Assembly: GCA_029055625.1 (NCBI GenBank)
Contig: JAIDCY010000148.1
Span: 49,856 to 113,855, forward strand
DNA: 64,000 bases
DNA from: Ruminococcus sp.
GTDB taxonomy: Bacteria > Bacillota > Clostridia > Oscillospirales > Ruminococcaceae
Direction: 5' to 3'
The notes under the pieces are model-generated. The model saw only the letters and a program-made list of their open reading frames with translations, searched no databases and had not been told where the DNA came from. Both the position numbers and the translations under genes were made by a program. Shown here piece after piece: positions 9,152 to 19,339 of this stretch; position 1 is the stretch's first letter, and each line of letters opens with the position of its first letter.

Positions 9152-10300
9152 GTGGAATTAGTTGAGTTGTACAACAAGGCACTTTTACTTGTTGAGGAAG
9201 TAAAGAATTTCAGAAGTCAGACCACAGAAAAAAATTCGACCCTCTGCATAGTAGTTACCAATACAGGCAATATTTATGCAGGTGTAACAGGAATAAGGAT
9301 AAGTAACGGAACAGTGACAGAAGCGTGTTCTGAATATAATGCGTTGATGTCGATGATATGCGACGGCATAGTATCTGTCAGACAGATGATGACGATATCA
9401 TGCAGTGATATGACGGTTTGCAAACCGTGTAGCGAGGGTATAGATATACTTTGCAGGATAAGTGAAGAAAATAATCAGTGTGAAGTAGCGGTATCTGTAA
9501 GCGAGGCGGTTCGGGTATGCGAACTTGACGGATATATTACAGAAGACGATAAAACCGCTGAACCGGAATATAAACCAACTGCCACATTTGAAGAAGTTCC
9601 TGCATTTTCTGAACAACCGGTAAGTGATACGTTCAGTTTTGAAGAGAAGTTCGGCTTTGATTTCGACGATATACCCGAAGAACCGGCAACACCTGTACAG
9701 ACTTTACCGGAAGAAAAACCTCAGGAAATGCCGTTCACAGAGCAGTCAGTAATGCCACAGGGTATGAATCCACCGTTTATACAACAGGATAACATACAGA
9801 ATAATCCGCCACAGTATCAGGGTTATCCATACCCACAACAGAATCCGTATCAGCAGAATAATATGAATCCGCAGTTTGTACAGCCGGATAACATACAGAA
9901 TTATCCGTCACAGAATTATCAGCAGTACGGACAGTCGGTAAATCAGGGAAGTTTTCCGTATAATCCTCAACCATATCCGCAGAACAGCTTACAAAGTCAG
10001 CCACTCAGTAACCTCTCACCGCACCAGTCCGCACCTTACGTATCGCATCACTATATGAGCAGTACCGGTTCAGTGCCGTTAGGTTCTGTACCTCTTTCAG
10101 GTGAAGGAAAATCGAAGTTCAGACAGCGTTTAAGTAAATTTATGGGTGAAGATAATCACGTTTCAACACCTGATCCGACGGTCAGACCAACTGAAGAAAG
10201 TCTGACAAAGGAAGAGTTGAAAAGAATGGCACGTGATAAAAAGAAAATGGCGAAAGTCAACGCAGAGTTTAAAAAGCGTATGAAAGACCTTGGATATTGA
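9152..10300 (+). CDS. Cytidine-deaminase-like domain with Q/N/P/Y-rich linker and basic C-terminus
   Basis: TEACSEYNALMSMI (CxE) and VCKPCSEGIDIL (CxxC) with CDA-like spacing; long low-complexity segment. GTG start. Confidence 0.6.
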   Translation: MELVELYNKALLLVEEVKNFRSQTTEKNSTLCIVVTNTGNIYAGVTGIRISNGTVTEACSEYNALMSMICDGIVSVRQMMTISCSDMTVCKPCSEGIDILCRISEENNQCEVAVSVSEAVRVCELDGYITEDDKTAEPEYKPTATFEEVPAFSEQPVSDTFSFEEKFGFDFDDIPEEPATPVQTLPEEKPQEMPFTEQSVMPQGMNPPFIQQDNIQNNPPQYQGYPYPQQNPYQQNNMNPQFVQPDNIQNYPSQNYQQYGQSVNQGSFPYNPQPYPQNSLQSQPLSNLSPHQSAPYVSHHYMSSTGSVPLGSVPLSGEGKSKFRQRLSKFMGEDNHVSTPDPTVRPTEESLTKEELKRMARDKKKMAKVNAEFKKRMKDLGY

Positions 10301-10301
10301 T

Positions 10302-10338
10302 AAAAAAACGCTCTCCGTTTCCGGACGGGGAGTTTTTT
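10302..10338 (+). terminator. Intrinsic terminator
   Basis: aaaaaaacgCTCTCCGtttccggaCGGGGAGttttttt. Confidence 0.85.
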
Positions 10339-10424
10339 TGCGGATTTTTTTTATAATAACTATTGGAATATCGGAAATTTTATGTTATAATAAATTTAAG
10401 TACGTTATGGGAGGTAAAAAATTT

Positions 10425-11084
10425 ATGAGAATAAGACATAAACCGTGGGCGAAACCTGAACTTGAAGCCTGTCCGTTTTATGTTTTCGATACGGCAGGTC
10501 AGAAAGGTCACTGGACGGAGTTATTCAGTGAACCCGATAAACCGTTGTACTTAGAGTTAGGGTGCGGAAAAGGTGGTTTCATATCGCAGATTGCACCGGC
10601 ACACCCTGAAATAAATTTTGTTGCAATGGATATAAAAAATGAAATGCTGGTACTTGCGAAACGAAAGATTGAAGAGGCTTACAAACCGGAAAGTAAACCG
10701 GTTGACAACGTATTTATAGCGATACAGAATATAGAACGTCTGGATTTAGCGTGGGACGAAAACGACAGAGCGGACAGGATATATATAAATTTCTGTAATC
10801 CGTGGGGTAAGGCGAAACATAAAAAACGTCGTCTGACCCATACCCGACAGCTTATGAATTACAGAAAATTCTTAAAAGGTGAAATATGGTTCAAGACCGA
10901 CGATGACGAACTTTTTGAAGAATCTTTTGAATATTTCCGTGAGGCAGGTTTTGTAATAAAATTCAGTACGTACGATTTACACAGCGAAACAGGTATAGAA
11001 AATTACGTCACGGAACACGAAAAAATGTTCACGGGAGAGGGGAAGAAGATAAAGTTTCTTATTGCCGAACCGGTCAGGGAGTGA
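10425..11084 (+). CDS. trmB: tRNA (guanine-N7-)-methyltransferase
   Basis: YLELGCGKGGFISQIAPAHPEINFVAMDIK, RIYINFCNPWGKAKHKKRRLTH. ATG at 10425 preceded by gggaggt. Confidence 0.95.
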   Translation: MRIRHKPWAKPELEACPFYVFDTAGQKGHWTELFSEPDKPLYLELGCGKGGFISQIAPAHPEINFVAMDIKNEMLVLAKRKIEEAYKPESKPVDNVFIAIQNIERLDLAWDENDRADRIYINFCNPWGKAKHKKRRLTHTRQLMNYRKFLKGEIWFKTDDDELFEESFEYFREAGFVIKFSTYDLHSETGIENYVTEHEKMFTGEGKKIKFLIAEPVRE

Positions 11085-11087
11085 CAT

Positions 11088-11303
11088 ATGGAGTACGTAA
11101 AAACAGGTAAAAAAATGACGTTCGGGGTAGGAACTGTCAGAACGGCAGGTATCGGGAAACTTTCCGACAGTAAAAAAATTACCGGTGGATATACCGCAAA
11201 GACAATCGCAGAAAGGGCAGTTTCAAGCGGTATACAGGCAATGATGATAACTGCTGTAATATTACTGAAATGTAGTCTTGATAACAGGAGTGATAAAAAT
11301 TGA
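11088..11303 (+). CDS. Hypothetical protein (71 aa)
   Basis: Short ORF overlapping the pyrC start by 4 nt. Confidence 0.4.
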   Translation: MEYVKTGKKMTFGVGTVRTAGIGKLSDSKKITGGYTAKTIAERAVSSGIQAMMITAVILLKCSLDNRSDKN

Positions 11304-12568
11304 ATAGCATACTGATAAAAAATATACGTGCGGTAGATACGGAAAAAGATATTGAGACGGATATTCTGATAGAGGACGGCAAAATTTCACGTATGGCGGA
11401 AAATATAGATGAATCCGCAGAAAGAATCATAGACGGTACGGGATTAGTGCTTATGCCGTCACTGTTCGATATGCACGTTCATTTCCGTGACCCGGGATTG
11501 ACCTACAAAGAGGATATATTAACAGGCTGTAAGTCTGCACTCGCCGGAGGTGTAACAGGAGTACTTGCTATGCCGAATACTAAGCCACCTTGCGACAATC
11601 CGGAGACGATACGTTATATAACAGAAAAGTCACGGAATACCGGCGTTGAAGTGTATCCGGTGGGCTGTATCACAAACGGTATGAGTGGCGACGGTCTGTG
11701 TGATTACGAGGCACTGAAAAATGCGGGTTGTATATGTATTTCAGACGACGGAAGACCTGTCGAAAATGCGGAAATGATGCGACAGGCTCTGAAGAAGTCC
11801 AACGAAAACGGTTTACTGGTAGCGTCGCACTGTGAGGATTTAAGTATAATAAACGGCGGTATCATGAATAACGGCGAAACTTCCCGGAAATTAGGCGTAA
11901 AAGGTATGGACAGGTCTTCAGAAGACTATATAACCGCACGTGAAATAATACTTGCATCGTCGGTAAATGCACGTATACATATATGTCACGTAAGCACCGA
12001 AGGAAGTTCCGCAATTATACGTTTTGCGAAATCAAGAGGAATAAAAGTTACCTGCGAAACCGCACCTCATTACTTTATGCTTACCGACAAGTTACTTGAA
12101 AAACATGATGCCGATTACCGTATGAATCCACCGTTGAGAACTCCGGAAGATGTAAGGGCGATAATAAAGGCGATAAAGGACGGTACAATTGACTGCATAA
12201 TCACTGACCATGCACCACACGCACCCGAAGAAAAAGCAGATTTTGAAAAAGCTCCTAACGGTGTAGTAGGTCTTGAAACATCATTGTCGGCAACCCTTAC
12301 CGCACTTTATCATACAGGGGAAATATCCCTGAATAAAGTTGTAGAGTTAATGTGTGCGAATCCGAGAAGAATATTAGGTCTTGAAGTACCGGAAATCTCC
12401 GTCGGAAAAACCGCAGATTTAATAGTTGTCGACGTAAATAAAAAGTGGACTGTCAGACCGGAAGAACTCCATTCAAAGTCAAGAAATACGGTCTTCAAAG
12501 GTATGGAACTCACCGGAAAAAATCTGATGACCATTTCACAAGGTGTCATAAGATACGAAAGTTTATAA
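11300..12568 (+). CDS. pyrC: Dihydroorotase
   Basis: FDMHVHFRDPGLTYKEDI, HICHVSTEGS, CETAPHYF, DCIITDHAPH; TTG start. Confidence 0.97.
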   Translation: MNSILIKNIRAVDTEKDIETDILIEDGKISRMAENIDESAERIIDGTGLVLMPSLFDMHVHFRDPGLTYKEDILTGCKSALAGGVTGVLAMPNTKPPCDNPETIRYITEKSRNTGVEVYPVGCITNGMSGDGLCDYEALKNAGCICISDDGRPVENAEMMRQALKKSNENGLLVASHCEDLSIINGGIMNNGETSRKLGVKGMDRSSEDYITAREIILASSVNARIHICHVSTEGSSAIIRFAKSRGIKVTCETAPHYFMLTDKLLEKHDADYRMNPPLRTPEDVRAIIKAIKDGTIDCIITDHAPHAPEEKADFEKAPNGVVGLETSLSATLTALYHTGEISLNKVVELMCANPRRILGLEVPEISVGKTADLIVVDVNKKWTVRPEELHSKSRNTVFKGMELTGKNLMTISQGVIRYESL

Positions 12569-12595
12569 TTTTTTTACGAAAGGAAAGATTTGATT

Positions 12596-13522
12596 ATGTC
12601 ATTCGACAGACTTATTGAAAAAATAATTGAAATGAAAAATCCTACAGTAGTAGGTCTCGACCCGAAACTTGAATACGTACCGGAATATATCCGGAGCAGG
12701 CACATACAGGAAACCGGCGAAACTCTTCTTTCAGCATCAAGGGCGGTACTCGATTTCAACAAAGCAATCATTGACGAAATTCACGATATAGTACCAGCTA
12801 TAAAACCGCAGTCGGCATACTATGAGATGTACGGTTATTACGGCGTACAGACCCTTGCGGAGACTATCAGTTATGCGAAAAGTAAGGGAATGTTTGTAAT
12901 CACCGACGGCAAACGTAATGACATAGGGGCTACCATGGAGGCGTATACAAATGCACATCTCGGTGAGGTAACGGTAGGCGAGACGGTCATAGAACCGTTT
13001 TCCGCAGATGCCCTTACAGTCAACGGCTATCTCGGTACGGACGGCATAGAACCGTTACTTAAAGTGTGTCGGGAAAAGGATAAGGGAATATACGTACTTG
13101 TCAAGACGTCGAATAAGTCAAGCGGTGAGTTACAGGACAGAAAACTTGATGACGGCACACCGATTTACGCACTTATGGGTGATATGTGCGAGAAGTGGGG
13201 AGCTGATACCGTCGGAAAATACGGATATTCTGCAGTAGGAGCGGTAGTAGGTGCGACGTATCCAGAAATGCTTACGGAGTTAAGACAGAGACTTCCGCAT
13301 ACAATGTTTTTAGTTCCTGGCTATGGAGCACAGGGAGGCGGTGCGGAAGGTCTTAAAGGCGGATTTGATGCCAACGGTCTCGGAGCTATCGTAAATTCAT
13401 CACGTGCGGTAATGTGTGCGTACAAGAAAGAGGGTTGCGACGAAAAAGACTTCGCAAAATCCGCACGCCGTGAGGTTATCCGAATGAGAGACGATATAAC
13501 GCAGTATATCAACCTTAAATGA
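12596..13522 (+). CDS. pyrF: Orotidine-5'-phosphate decarboxylase
   Basis: PTVVGLDPKLEYVPEYI, MFVITDGKRNDIGATMEAY, VPGYGAQGG, NSSRAVMCAYK. Confidence 0.96.
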   Translation: MSFDRLIEKIIEMKNPTVVGLDPKLEYVPEYIRSRHIQETGETLLSASRAVLDFNKAIIDEIHDIVPAIKPQSAYYEMYGYYGVQTLAETISYAKSKGMFVITDGKRNDIGATMEAYTNAHLGEVTVGETVIEPFSADALTVNGYLGTDGIEPLLKVCREKDKGIYVLVKTSNKSSGELQDRKLDDGTPIYALMGDMCEKWGADTVGKYGYSAVGAVVGATYPEMLTELRQRLPHTMFLVPGYGAQGGGAEGLKGGFDANGLGAIVNSSRAVMCAYKKEGCDEKDFAKSARREVIRMRDDITQYINLK

Positions 13523-13531
13523 GGTGATAGA

Positions 13532-13978
13532 ATGTACAGATTCAGAGTTTCCACCGACGAGGAAATAAAAGAAAATCCGGTAAAATGTGGCGAGTGGATT
13601 TACGGGCTTAACGCAGGTGATAAAGAATACGCCTTGTTTTTCGGAAAGATAAGAAATCGTTTCGGCGTGAACGACAGTATAAGTCCGGACTGGGAAATGA
13701 TGTATTCATATCATATCACCGTCGAGGACGATACCGGCAACAAGTTCTTTTTTGACGTATATCACGGAGCAGGTGGTTCGTCGATAGCCACACCATTGGA
13801 CAAACTCACACCGGATTACGAGCAGGCGGAAAAAGCATTGATTGAGTATATTGAGAGTGCAGAACCGACAGATTACGTATGGCAGGGCGTTTATGAAGAT
13901 ATTCCGGTAAATATTACGTATACCGTCAAGGACGGTAAGGCTGATATACAATCTGAATTTCCGGAAGATTTAATGTAA
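13532..13978 (+). CDS. Hypothetical protein inside the pyr operon
   Basis: gaggtg SD overlapping the pyrF stop; ORF followed by carA. Confidence 0.65.
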   Translation: MYRFRVSTDEEIKENPVKCGEWIYGLNAGDKEYALFFGKIRNRFGVNDSISPDWEMMYSYHITVEDDTGNKFFFDVYHGAGGSSIATPLDKLTPDYEQAEKALIEYIESAEPTDYVWQGVYEDIPVNITYTVKDGKADIQSEFPEDLM

Positions 13979-13994
13979 AAAAATATGTTTAACT

Positions 13995-14019
13995 CATAGC
14001 CACAAAGGCGTGGACTATG
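13995..14019 (+). promoter_or_regulatory. Hairpin in the 5' region of carA
   Basis: CATAGCCAC aaaggc GTGG(a)CTATG, one bulged A. Confidence 0.4.
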
Positions 14020-14057
14020 TTTTATAAATTTTCAGACTAATTGAAAGGGTTGATAAA

Positions 14058-15164
14058 ATGTCATTTTTTAATCAATCGGAAAAGGCTTATCTGATGCTTG
14101 CGAATGGGCAGGTATTCGAGGGGAAAAGCCTTGGTGCGAAAGGTACGGTAATAGGCGAGGTAGTTTTTACTACCGGTCTTACAGGCTATCAGGAAACGCT
14201 TACCGACCCGAGTTATTACGGTCAGATAGTAACGCAGACTTTCCCGCTTATCGGCAACTATGGAGTAAATCATGAGGATAACGAATCTGCACGCTCCTAT
14301 GTGACAGGGTATATTGTCAGGGAATCTTGTGATATGCCGTCAAATTTTCGTTGTGAGGGAAATATAAAGGATTTTCTGACAGAGAATAATATTATCGGTA
14401 TATCGGGAATCGATACAAGAAGTCTGACAAGAATTATCCGTGAAACAGGCGTTATGAACGGCATCATCACAACAGAAAATATTTATGACAAAAAAGAAGA
14501 ACTTCTTGAAAAGGTAAGGGCATTTGAGATAAAAAATGCTGTGGAATCCGTAACAAACAGCGAAATTCTCACATATTCCGGAGAAAATCCGAAATATAAG
14601 GTAGTACTTTTTGACTTCGGATATAAAAGGAATATCCGGCAGGAACTTGTAAAACGAGGCTGTGAAGTTATAGTAGTTCCGGCAGATACCACCGCAGAAC
14701 AGGTTAAAGCGATAAATCCGGACGGTATAATGTTCTCGAACGGTCCGGGGAATCCGGCGGAAAATGTACAGATTATCGAGAATATAAAGGAAATTCAGAA
14801 ACTCGGCATAGCTATTTTCGGAATCTGTTTAGGACACCAGTTAATGGCACTCGCAAACGGTGGCAGGACGGAAAAACTCAAATACGGACACAGGGGAGCT
14901 AATCAGCCGGTCATAGACCTTGAAAGCGGTCTGACATATGTTACCAGTCAGAATCACGGTTATGCGGTAATCGGCGATAGTATACCGGCAGAAATCGGTC
15001 ACGTATCGCACATAAACGCCAATGATAAAACCTGTGAGGGAATACGTTATACAGCGGTAAACGCATTTACAGTACAGTTTCACCCCGAAGCACACGGAGG
15101 ACCTCTTGACACTGCGTATCTGTTCGACGAGTTTATAAGTACTATGGAAAGTGAGGTAAAGTAA
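14058..15164 (+). CDS. carA: Carbamoyl-phosphate synthase small subunit
   Basis: GEVVFTTGLTGYQETLTDPSYYGQIVTQTFPLIGNYGVN; GICLGHQLMALANGG; QFHPEAHGGP. Confidence 0.98.
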   Translation: MSFFNQSEKAYLMLANGQVFEGKSLGAKGTVIGEVVFTTGLTGYQETLTDPSYYGQIVTQTFPLIGNYGVNHEDNESARSYVTGYIVRESCDMPSNFRCEGNIKDFLTENNIIGISGIDTRSLTRIIRETGVMNGIITTENIYDKKEELLEKVRAFEIKNAVESVTNSEILTYSGENPKYKVVLFDFGYKRNIRQELVKRGCEVIVVPADTTAEQVKAINPDGIMFSNGPGNPAENVQIIENIKEIQKLGIAIFGICLGHQLMALANGGRTEKLKYGHRGANQPVIDLESGLTYVTSQNHGYAVIGDSIPAEIGHVSHINANDKTCEGIRYTAVNAFTVQFHPEAHGGPLDTAYLFDEFISTMESEVK

Positions 15165-15166
15165 AT

Positions 15167-18100
15167 ATGCCACTCAGAAAGGATATAAAAAAAGTACTTG
15201 TTATCGGTTCAGGACCTATCGTTATAGGACAGGCTGCCGAGTTCGATTATGCCGGTACTCAGGCTTGCCGTGCGTTAAAACAGGAGGGTCTCGAAGTAGT
15301 TCTTATAAACTCGAATCCGGCAACTATCATGACCGATAAGGCAATGGCGGATAAAGTATATATTGAACCCCTCACCCTTGACGTCGTAAAGCGTATAATA
15401 GAAATCGAAAAACCAGATAGTATACTGTCCACGCTTGGCGGACAGACCGGACTTACTTTGTCAATGCAGTTAGCGGAGGAGGGTTTTTTAGAATCCCACG
15501 GCGTAAAGTTGCTTGGTGCGAATCCGGAAACAATCCACAAGGCAGAGGACAGACAGGCATTCAAGGATACCATGAAAAAAATAGGCGAACCTTGTATACC
15601 GTCAAAAGTGGTAGAAACTGTTGAGGATGCTATGGATTTTGCAGAAGTGATAGACTATCCGGTTATAGTGAGACCGGCATTCACATTAGGCGGTACTGGT
15701 GGCGGAATCGCACAGAATCCGGAAGAACTCCACGAGATAGCCACAAACGGTCTGCGACTTTCCCCGATAACACAGATACTTGTTGAAAAATGTATAAGCG
15801 GTTGGAAAGAGATTGAATTTGAAGTAATTCGGGATGCAAAGGGTAACGTTATAACCGTATGTTCCATGGAAAATTTTGACCCTGTCGGCGTACATACCGG
15901 CGACAGTATAGTTATCGCACCGGCAGTCACACTTACTGACAGGGAGTATCAGATGTTGAGAACGTCCGCAATAAACATTATAAAGGAACTCGGAGTTGAA
16001 GGCGGTTGTAATTGTCAGTTCGCACTGCACCCGACGAGTTTTGAATATGCGGTAATAGAAGTAAATCCCCGTGTATCACGTTCTTCCGCACTGGCTTCAA
16101 AAGCTACAGGCTACCCGATAGCGAAAGTTGCTACAAGAATAGCTGTCGGCTACACACTCGACGAGATAGTGAATCAGGTTACGGGAAAAACTTACGCCTG
16201 TTTTGAACCTGCTCTTGATTACGTTGTAGTAAAGTTTCCGAAGTGGGCGTTTGATAAATTTGTTTACGCAAAAAGAACACTCGGCACACAGATGAAAGCT
16301 ACCGGCGAAGTAATGGCAATCGGAACGAGTTTCGAGCAGGCTATTATGAAAGCCGTCCGCTCCGTCGAGTTAGGACTTGACACAATGAATCTGAAGAAAC
16401 TTGAAAAATATTCCACAGATGAAATACGTGAAAGGCTTCATATCGTAGATGATGAACGTTCTTTTACGGTCTTCGAGGCTCTGAAACGTGGTATCACACC
16501 GGAAGAAATTCATGATATAACCATGATTGATAACTGGTTTTTGTATAAACTGTTAAATCTTGTCGAGATTGAAAAATGGCTTGCAGACGGTCAGATTACG
16601 GAAGAAAAGTACGTTACCGCTAAAAAATACGGCTATCTTGACAGTACGATTGAAAGAATATCCGGTCAGAAGTGTCCGGTAAAGAAACACGCAGTCTATA
16701 AAATGGTAGATACCTGTGCAGGCGAATTCAAGGCGGAAACTCCATATTTTTACTCCACTTTCGACGACGAAAACGAAGCTCTCCAGTTCATAGAGCGTAA
16801 GAATACCGGCAAGAAAAAAGTTATAGTTTTCGGTTCAGGACCTATCAGAATCGGTCAGGGTATCGAGTTTGATTACTGTTCCGTACATTGTGTATGGACT
16901 TTGAAAGAGTTAGGATATGAGGCAGTAATCTGTAACAATAATCCGGAAACGGTTTCAACAGATTTTGACACCGGAGACCGTCTGTATTTTGACCCACTCA
17001 CAAAAGAAGATGTTGAATCAATTATCGAGACGGAAAAACCGTATGGTGTTGTGGTACAGTTCGGCGGACAGACCGCTATAAAATTAACCCGATACCTGTC
17101 GGATATGGGCGTAAACATACTTGGTACGTCTGCGGATATGATAGACGCTGCGGAGGACAGGGAACGTTTTGACGAGATACTGGAAAGATGCGGTATACCA
17201 CGTCCACAAGGTCATACGGTAATGACTACCGAAGAGGCGGTAAAATCTGCGGAAAGCCTCGGCTATCCGGTACTTCTCAGACCGTCATATGTCTTAGGCG
17301 GTCAGAATATGATTATCGCACATTCTAAGGCGGATGTTATCGAGTATATGGGAATTATCACAAGTCATATGATTGAAAATCCGGTACTTATTGATAAGTA
17401 CATGATGGGTACGGAAGTAGAAGTAGATGCGATATGCGACGGTGAAGATTTCCTGATACCTGGAATCATGGAACATATCGAGCGTGCAGGCGTACACTCC
17501 GGAGATTCTATTTCAATATATCCTGCTCAACATCTTTCCGACCGGATAAAGCGTATAATAGTAGAGTATACCCGGAAACTCGCAAAGGAATTAAACGTAA
17601 TCGGACTGGTAAATATTCAGTACGTCGTATATAATCACGAGGTGTACGTAATAGAAGTGAATCCTCGTTCCTCACGTACGGTACCGTATATCAGTAAAGT
17701 AACCGGAATCCCTATGGTGGACATCGCAACAAAAATAATGTTCGGAGCGAAGTTAAAGGATATGGGTTACGAGAGCGGACTTTATCCGGCAGGCGATTAT
17801 GTAGCGGTAAAAGTACCGGTATTCAGTTTTGAGAAGCTGACAGATGTTGATACAATGTTAGGACCTGAAATGAAGTCAACCGGTGAATGTCTCGGAATCG
17901 GCAGAAATCTTGAGGACGCACTCTTAAAAGGTCTGATAGGAGCAGGTTTTGACTTAAAACGTGAAGGTGGCGTACTTATTTCCGTGCGTGATACCGATAA
18001 GCAGGAAATATTACCGATTGCTGATAAATTCGAGCGTATGGGATTTGAACTCTTTGCAACGTCGGGAACACAAAGCGTACTGACAAGAAACATGATAGCT

Positions 18101-18358
18101 TCAAACCTTGTACGCAAAATTTCTGACGGTGAACCTAATGTTGTAACGCTACTGGAAAGCGGTAAGATAAATTACGTAATATCTACCTCCGCAAAAGGCA
18201 GACTTCCGGAACGTGACAGCGTTAAAATGCGTCGTAAGTCGATAGAGCGTTCAATATGTAGTCTCACAGCGATAGATACCGCAAAATCCCTTGCGAAAGT
18301 CCTCGAATCCGGACGGACTATTAACGACGTTGAACTTATTGACATTACAGAAATATAA
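15167..18358 (+). CDS. carB: Carbamoyl-phosphate synthase large subunit
   Basis: MPLRKDIKKVLVIGSGPIVIGQAAEFDYAGTQACRAL; duplicated ATP-grasp halves; 1063 aa. Confidence 0.99.
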   Translation: MPLRKDIKKVLVIGSGPIVIGQAAEFDYAGTQACRALKQEGLEVVLINSNPATIMTDKAMADKVYIEPLTLDVVKRIIEIEKPDSILSTLGGQTGLTLSMQLAEEGFLESHGVKLLGANPETIHKAEDRQAFKDTMKKIGEPCIPSKVVETVEDAMDFAEVIDYPVIVRPAFTLGGTGGGIAQNPEELHEIATNGLRLSPITQILVEKCISGWKEIEFEVIRDAKGNVITVCSMENFDPVGVHTGDSIVIAPAVTLTDREYQMLRTSAINIIKELGVEGGCNCQFALHPTSFEYAVIEVNPRVSRSSALASKATGYPIAKVATRIAVGYTLDEIVNQVTGKTYACFEPALDYVVVKFPKWAFDKFVYAKRTLGTQMKATGEVMAIGTSFEQAIMKAVRSVELGLDTMNLKKLEKYSTDEIRERLHIVDDERSFTVFEALKRGITPEEIHDITMIDNWFLYKLLNLVEIEKWLADGQITEEKYVTAKKYGYLDSTIERISGQKCPVKKHAVYKMVDTCAGEFKAETPYFYSTFDDENEALQFIERKNTGKKKVIVFGSGPIRIGQGIEFDYCSVHCVWTLKELGYEAVICNNNPETVSTDFDTGDRLYFDPLTKEDVESIIETEKPYGVVVQFGGQTAIKLTRYLSDMGVNILGTSADMIDAAEDRERFDEILERCGIPRPQGHTVMTTEEAVKSAESLGYPVLLRPSYVLGGQNMIIAHSKADVIEYMGIITSHMIENPVLIDKYMMGTEVEVDAICDGEDFLIPGIMEHIERAGVHSGDSISIYPAQHLSDRIKRIIVEYTRKLAKELNVIGLVNIQYVVYNHEVYVIEVNPRSSRTVPYISKVTGIPMVDIATKIMFGAKLKDMGYESGLYPAGDYVAVKVPVFSFEKLTDVDTMLGPEMKSTGECLGIGRNLEDALLKGLIGAGFDLKREGGVLISVRDTDKQEILPIADKFERMGFELFATSGTQSVLTRNMIASNLVRKISDGEPNVVTLLESGKINYVISTSAKGRLPERDSVKMRRKSIERSICSLTAIDTAKSLAKVLESGRTINDVELIDITEI

Positions 18359-18364
18359 ATCCAT

Positions 18365-18400
18365 ACTACCGGATATTTTAAGATGTCCGGTAGTTTTTTT
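18365..18400 (+). terminator. Intrinsic terminator
   Basis: ACTACCGGAtattttaagatgTCCGGTAGTttttttt. Confidence 0.9.
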
Positions 18401-18529
18401 ATGAAAAAACTGTAAAATTTATACAAAAAATATAATTTTCACCGGATTGACGAAATATTTTAATTGACGTAAGGCGGATATAATAGTATAATATAACTTA
18501 CAGACTAATAACAAGGAGATTTTAAAATT

Positions 18530-19330
18530 ATGAAAAATTTAACAAAATACGTAATATGTCTGCTTGCGTGCATGACTTTTACAACCGTAACCGCCTGTGA
18601 GAGTACGCCGGAAGAAGACGGTCAGGTTTCCGTAATTTCCGACATCACCACAACAGGCGAAGCAGTTCCGGAAAGTACAACCGTACCGGAAGATTTACCG
18701 ACAGAAGATTCTACAGAAAATACTACTCAGGATTCCGCAGGAGATGCGACGGAAAATTCTACTGAAGACGGTTCAACAGAAAATGCAACGGAAGAGAGTA
18801 CGGAAGATTCAGAAGAAAATTCTGTTGACTATATGTCAATATTAAGGGCGTATCATCAGGCGTACATTGACGGTAACGCAGATGCGGTATATGCTCTTTT
18901 CTGTCCGGAGGAAATAACAGCTTTTGATAATTATATGAAAGAGTACCTCAAAAATCAGGGAGAAGCGGACGATATTATAGAAAATATGATGTCTAAGGAA
19001 AATATAATGTCTGCACTGAAGGGGTCTATAGATAATATCAATGATATAATGGATAATTATAATCAGAGTGCTAATGATTCGTGGTCAATAATAATGAATG
19101 ACAATACAGTTGAACAGTATAAATCCGAAGAAATCGCACAGATTAATGCTGATTTAGGGCTGAACATCACCGACGGTTATATATGTGAAATACCGTTCTA
19201 CAGAAACGACGGTAATCAGGAAACATTTGTTGCAGAACCGGCTTCAGTTTTCGAGATTGACGGTAACTGGTATATCAGCTACAGTTTAGCGTGTGACAGA
19301 CTGATTGAATTTATGGACATAGATTTCTGA
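18530..19330 (+). CDS. Putative lipoprotein with S/T/E-rich linker
   Basis: Signal peptide with VTAC; low-complexity TEDSTENTTQDS... then folded C-terminal half. Confidence 0.75.
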   Translation: MKNLTKYVICLLACMTFTTVTACESTPEEDGQVSVISDITTTGEAVPESTTVPEDLPTEDSTENTTQDSAGDATENSTEDGSTENATEESTEDSEENSVDYMSILRAYHQAYIDGNADAVYALFCPEEITAFDNYMKEYLKNQGEADDIIENMMSKENIMSALKGSIDNINDIMDNYNQSANDSWSIIMNDNTVEQYKSEEIAQINADLGLNITDGYICEIPFYRNDGNQETFVAEPASVFEIDGNWYISYSLACDRLIEFMDIDF

Positions 19331-19339
19331 GGTTGAGAC

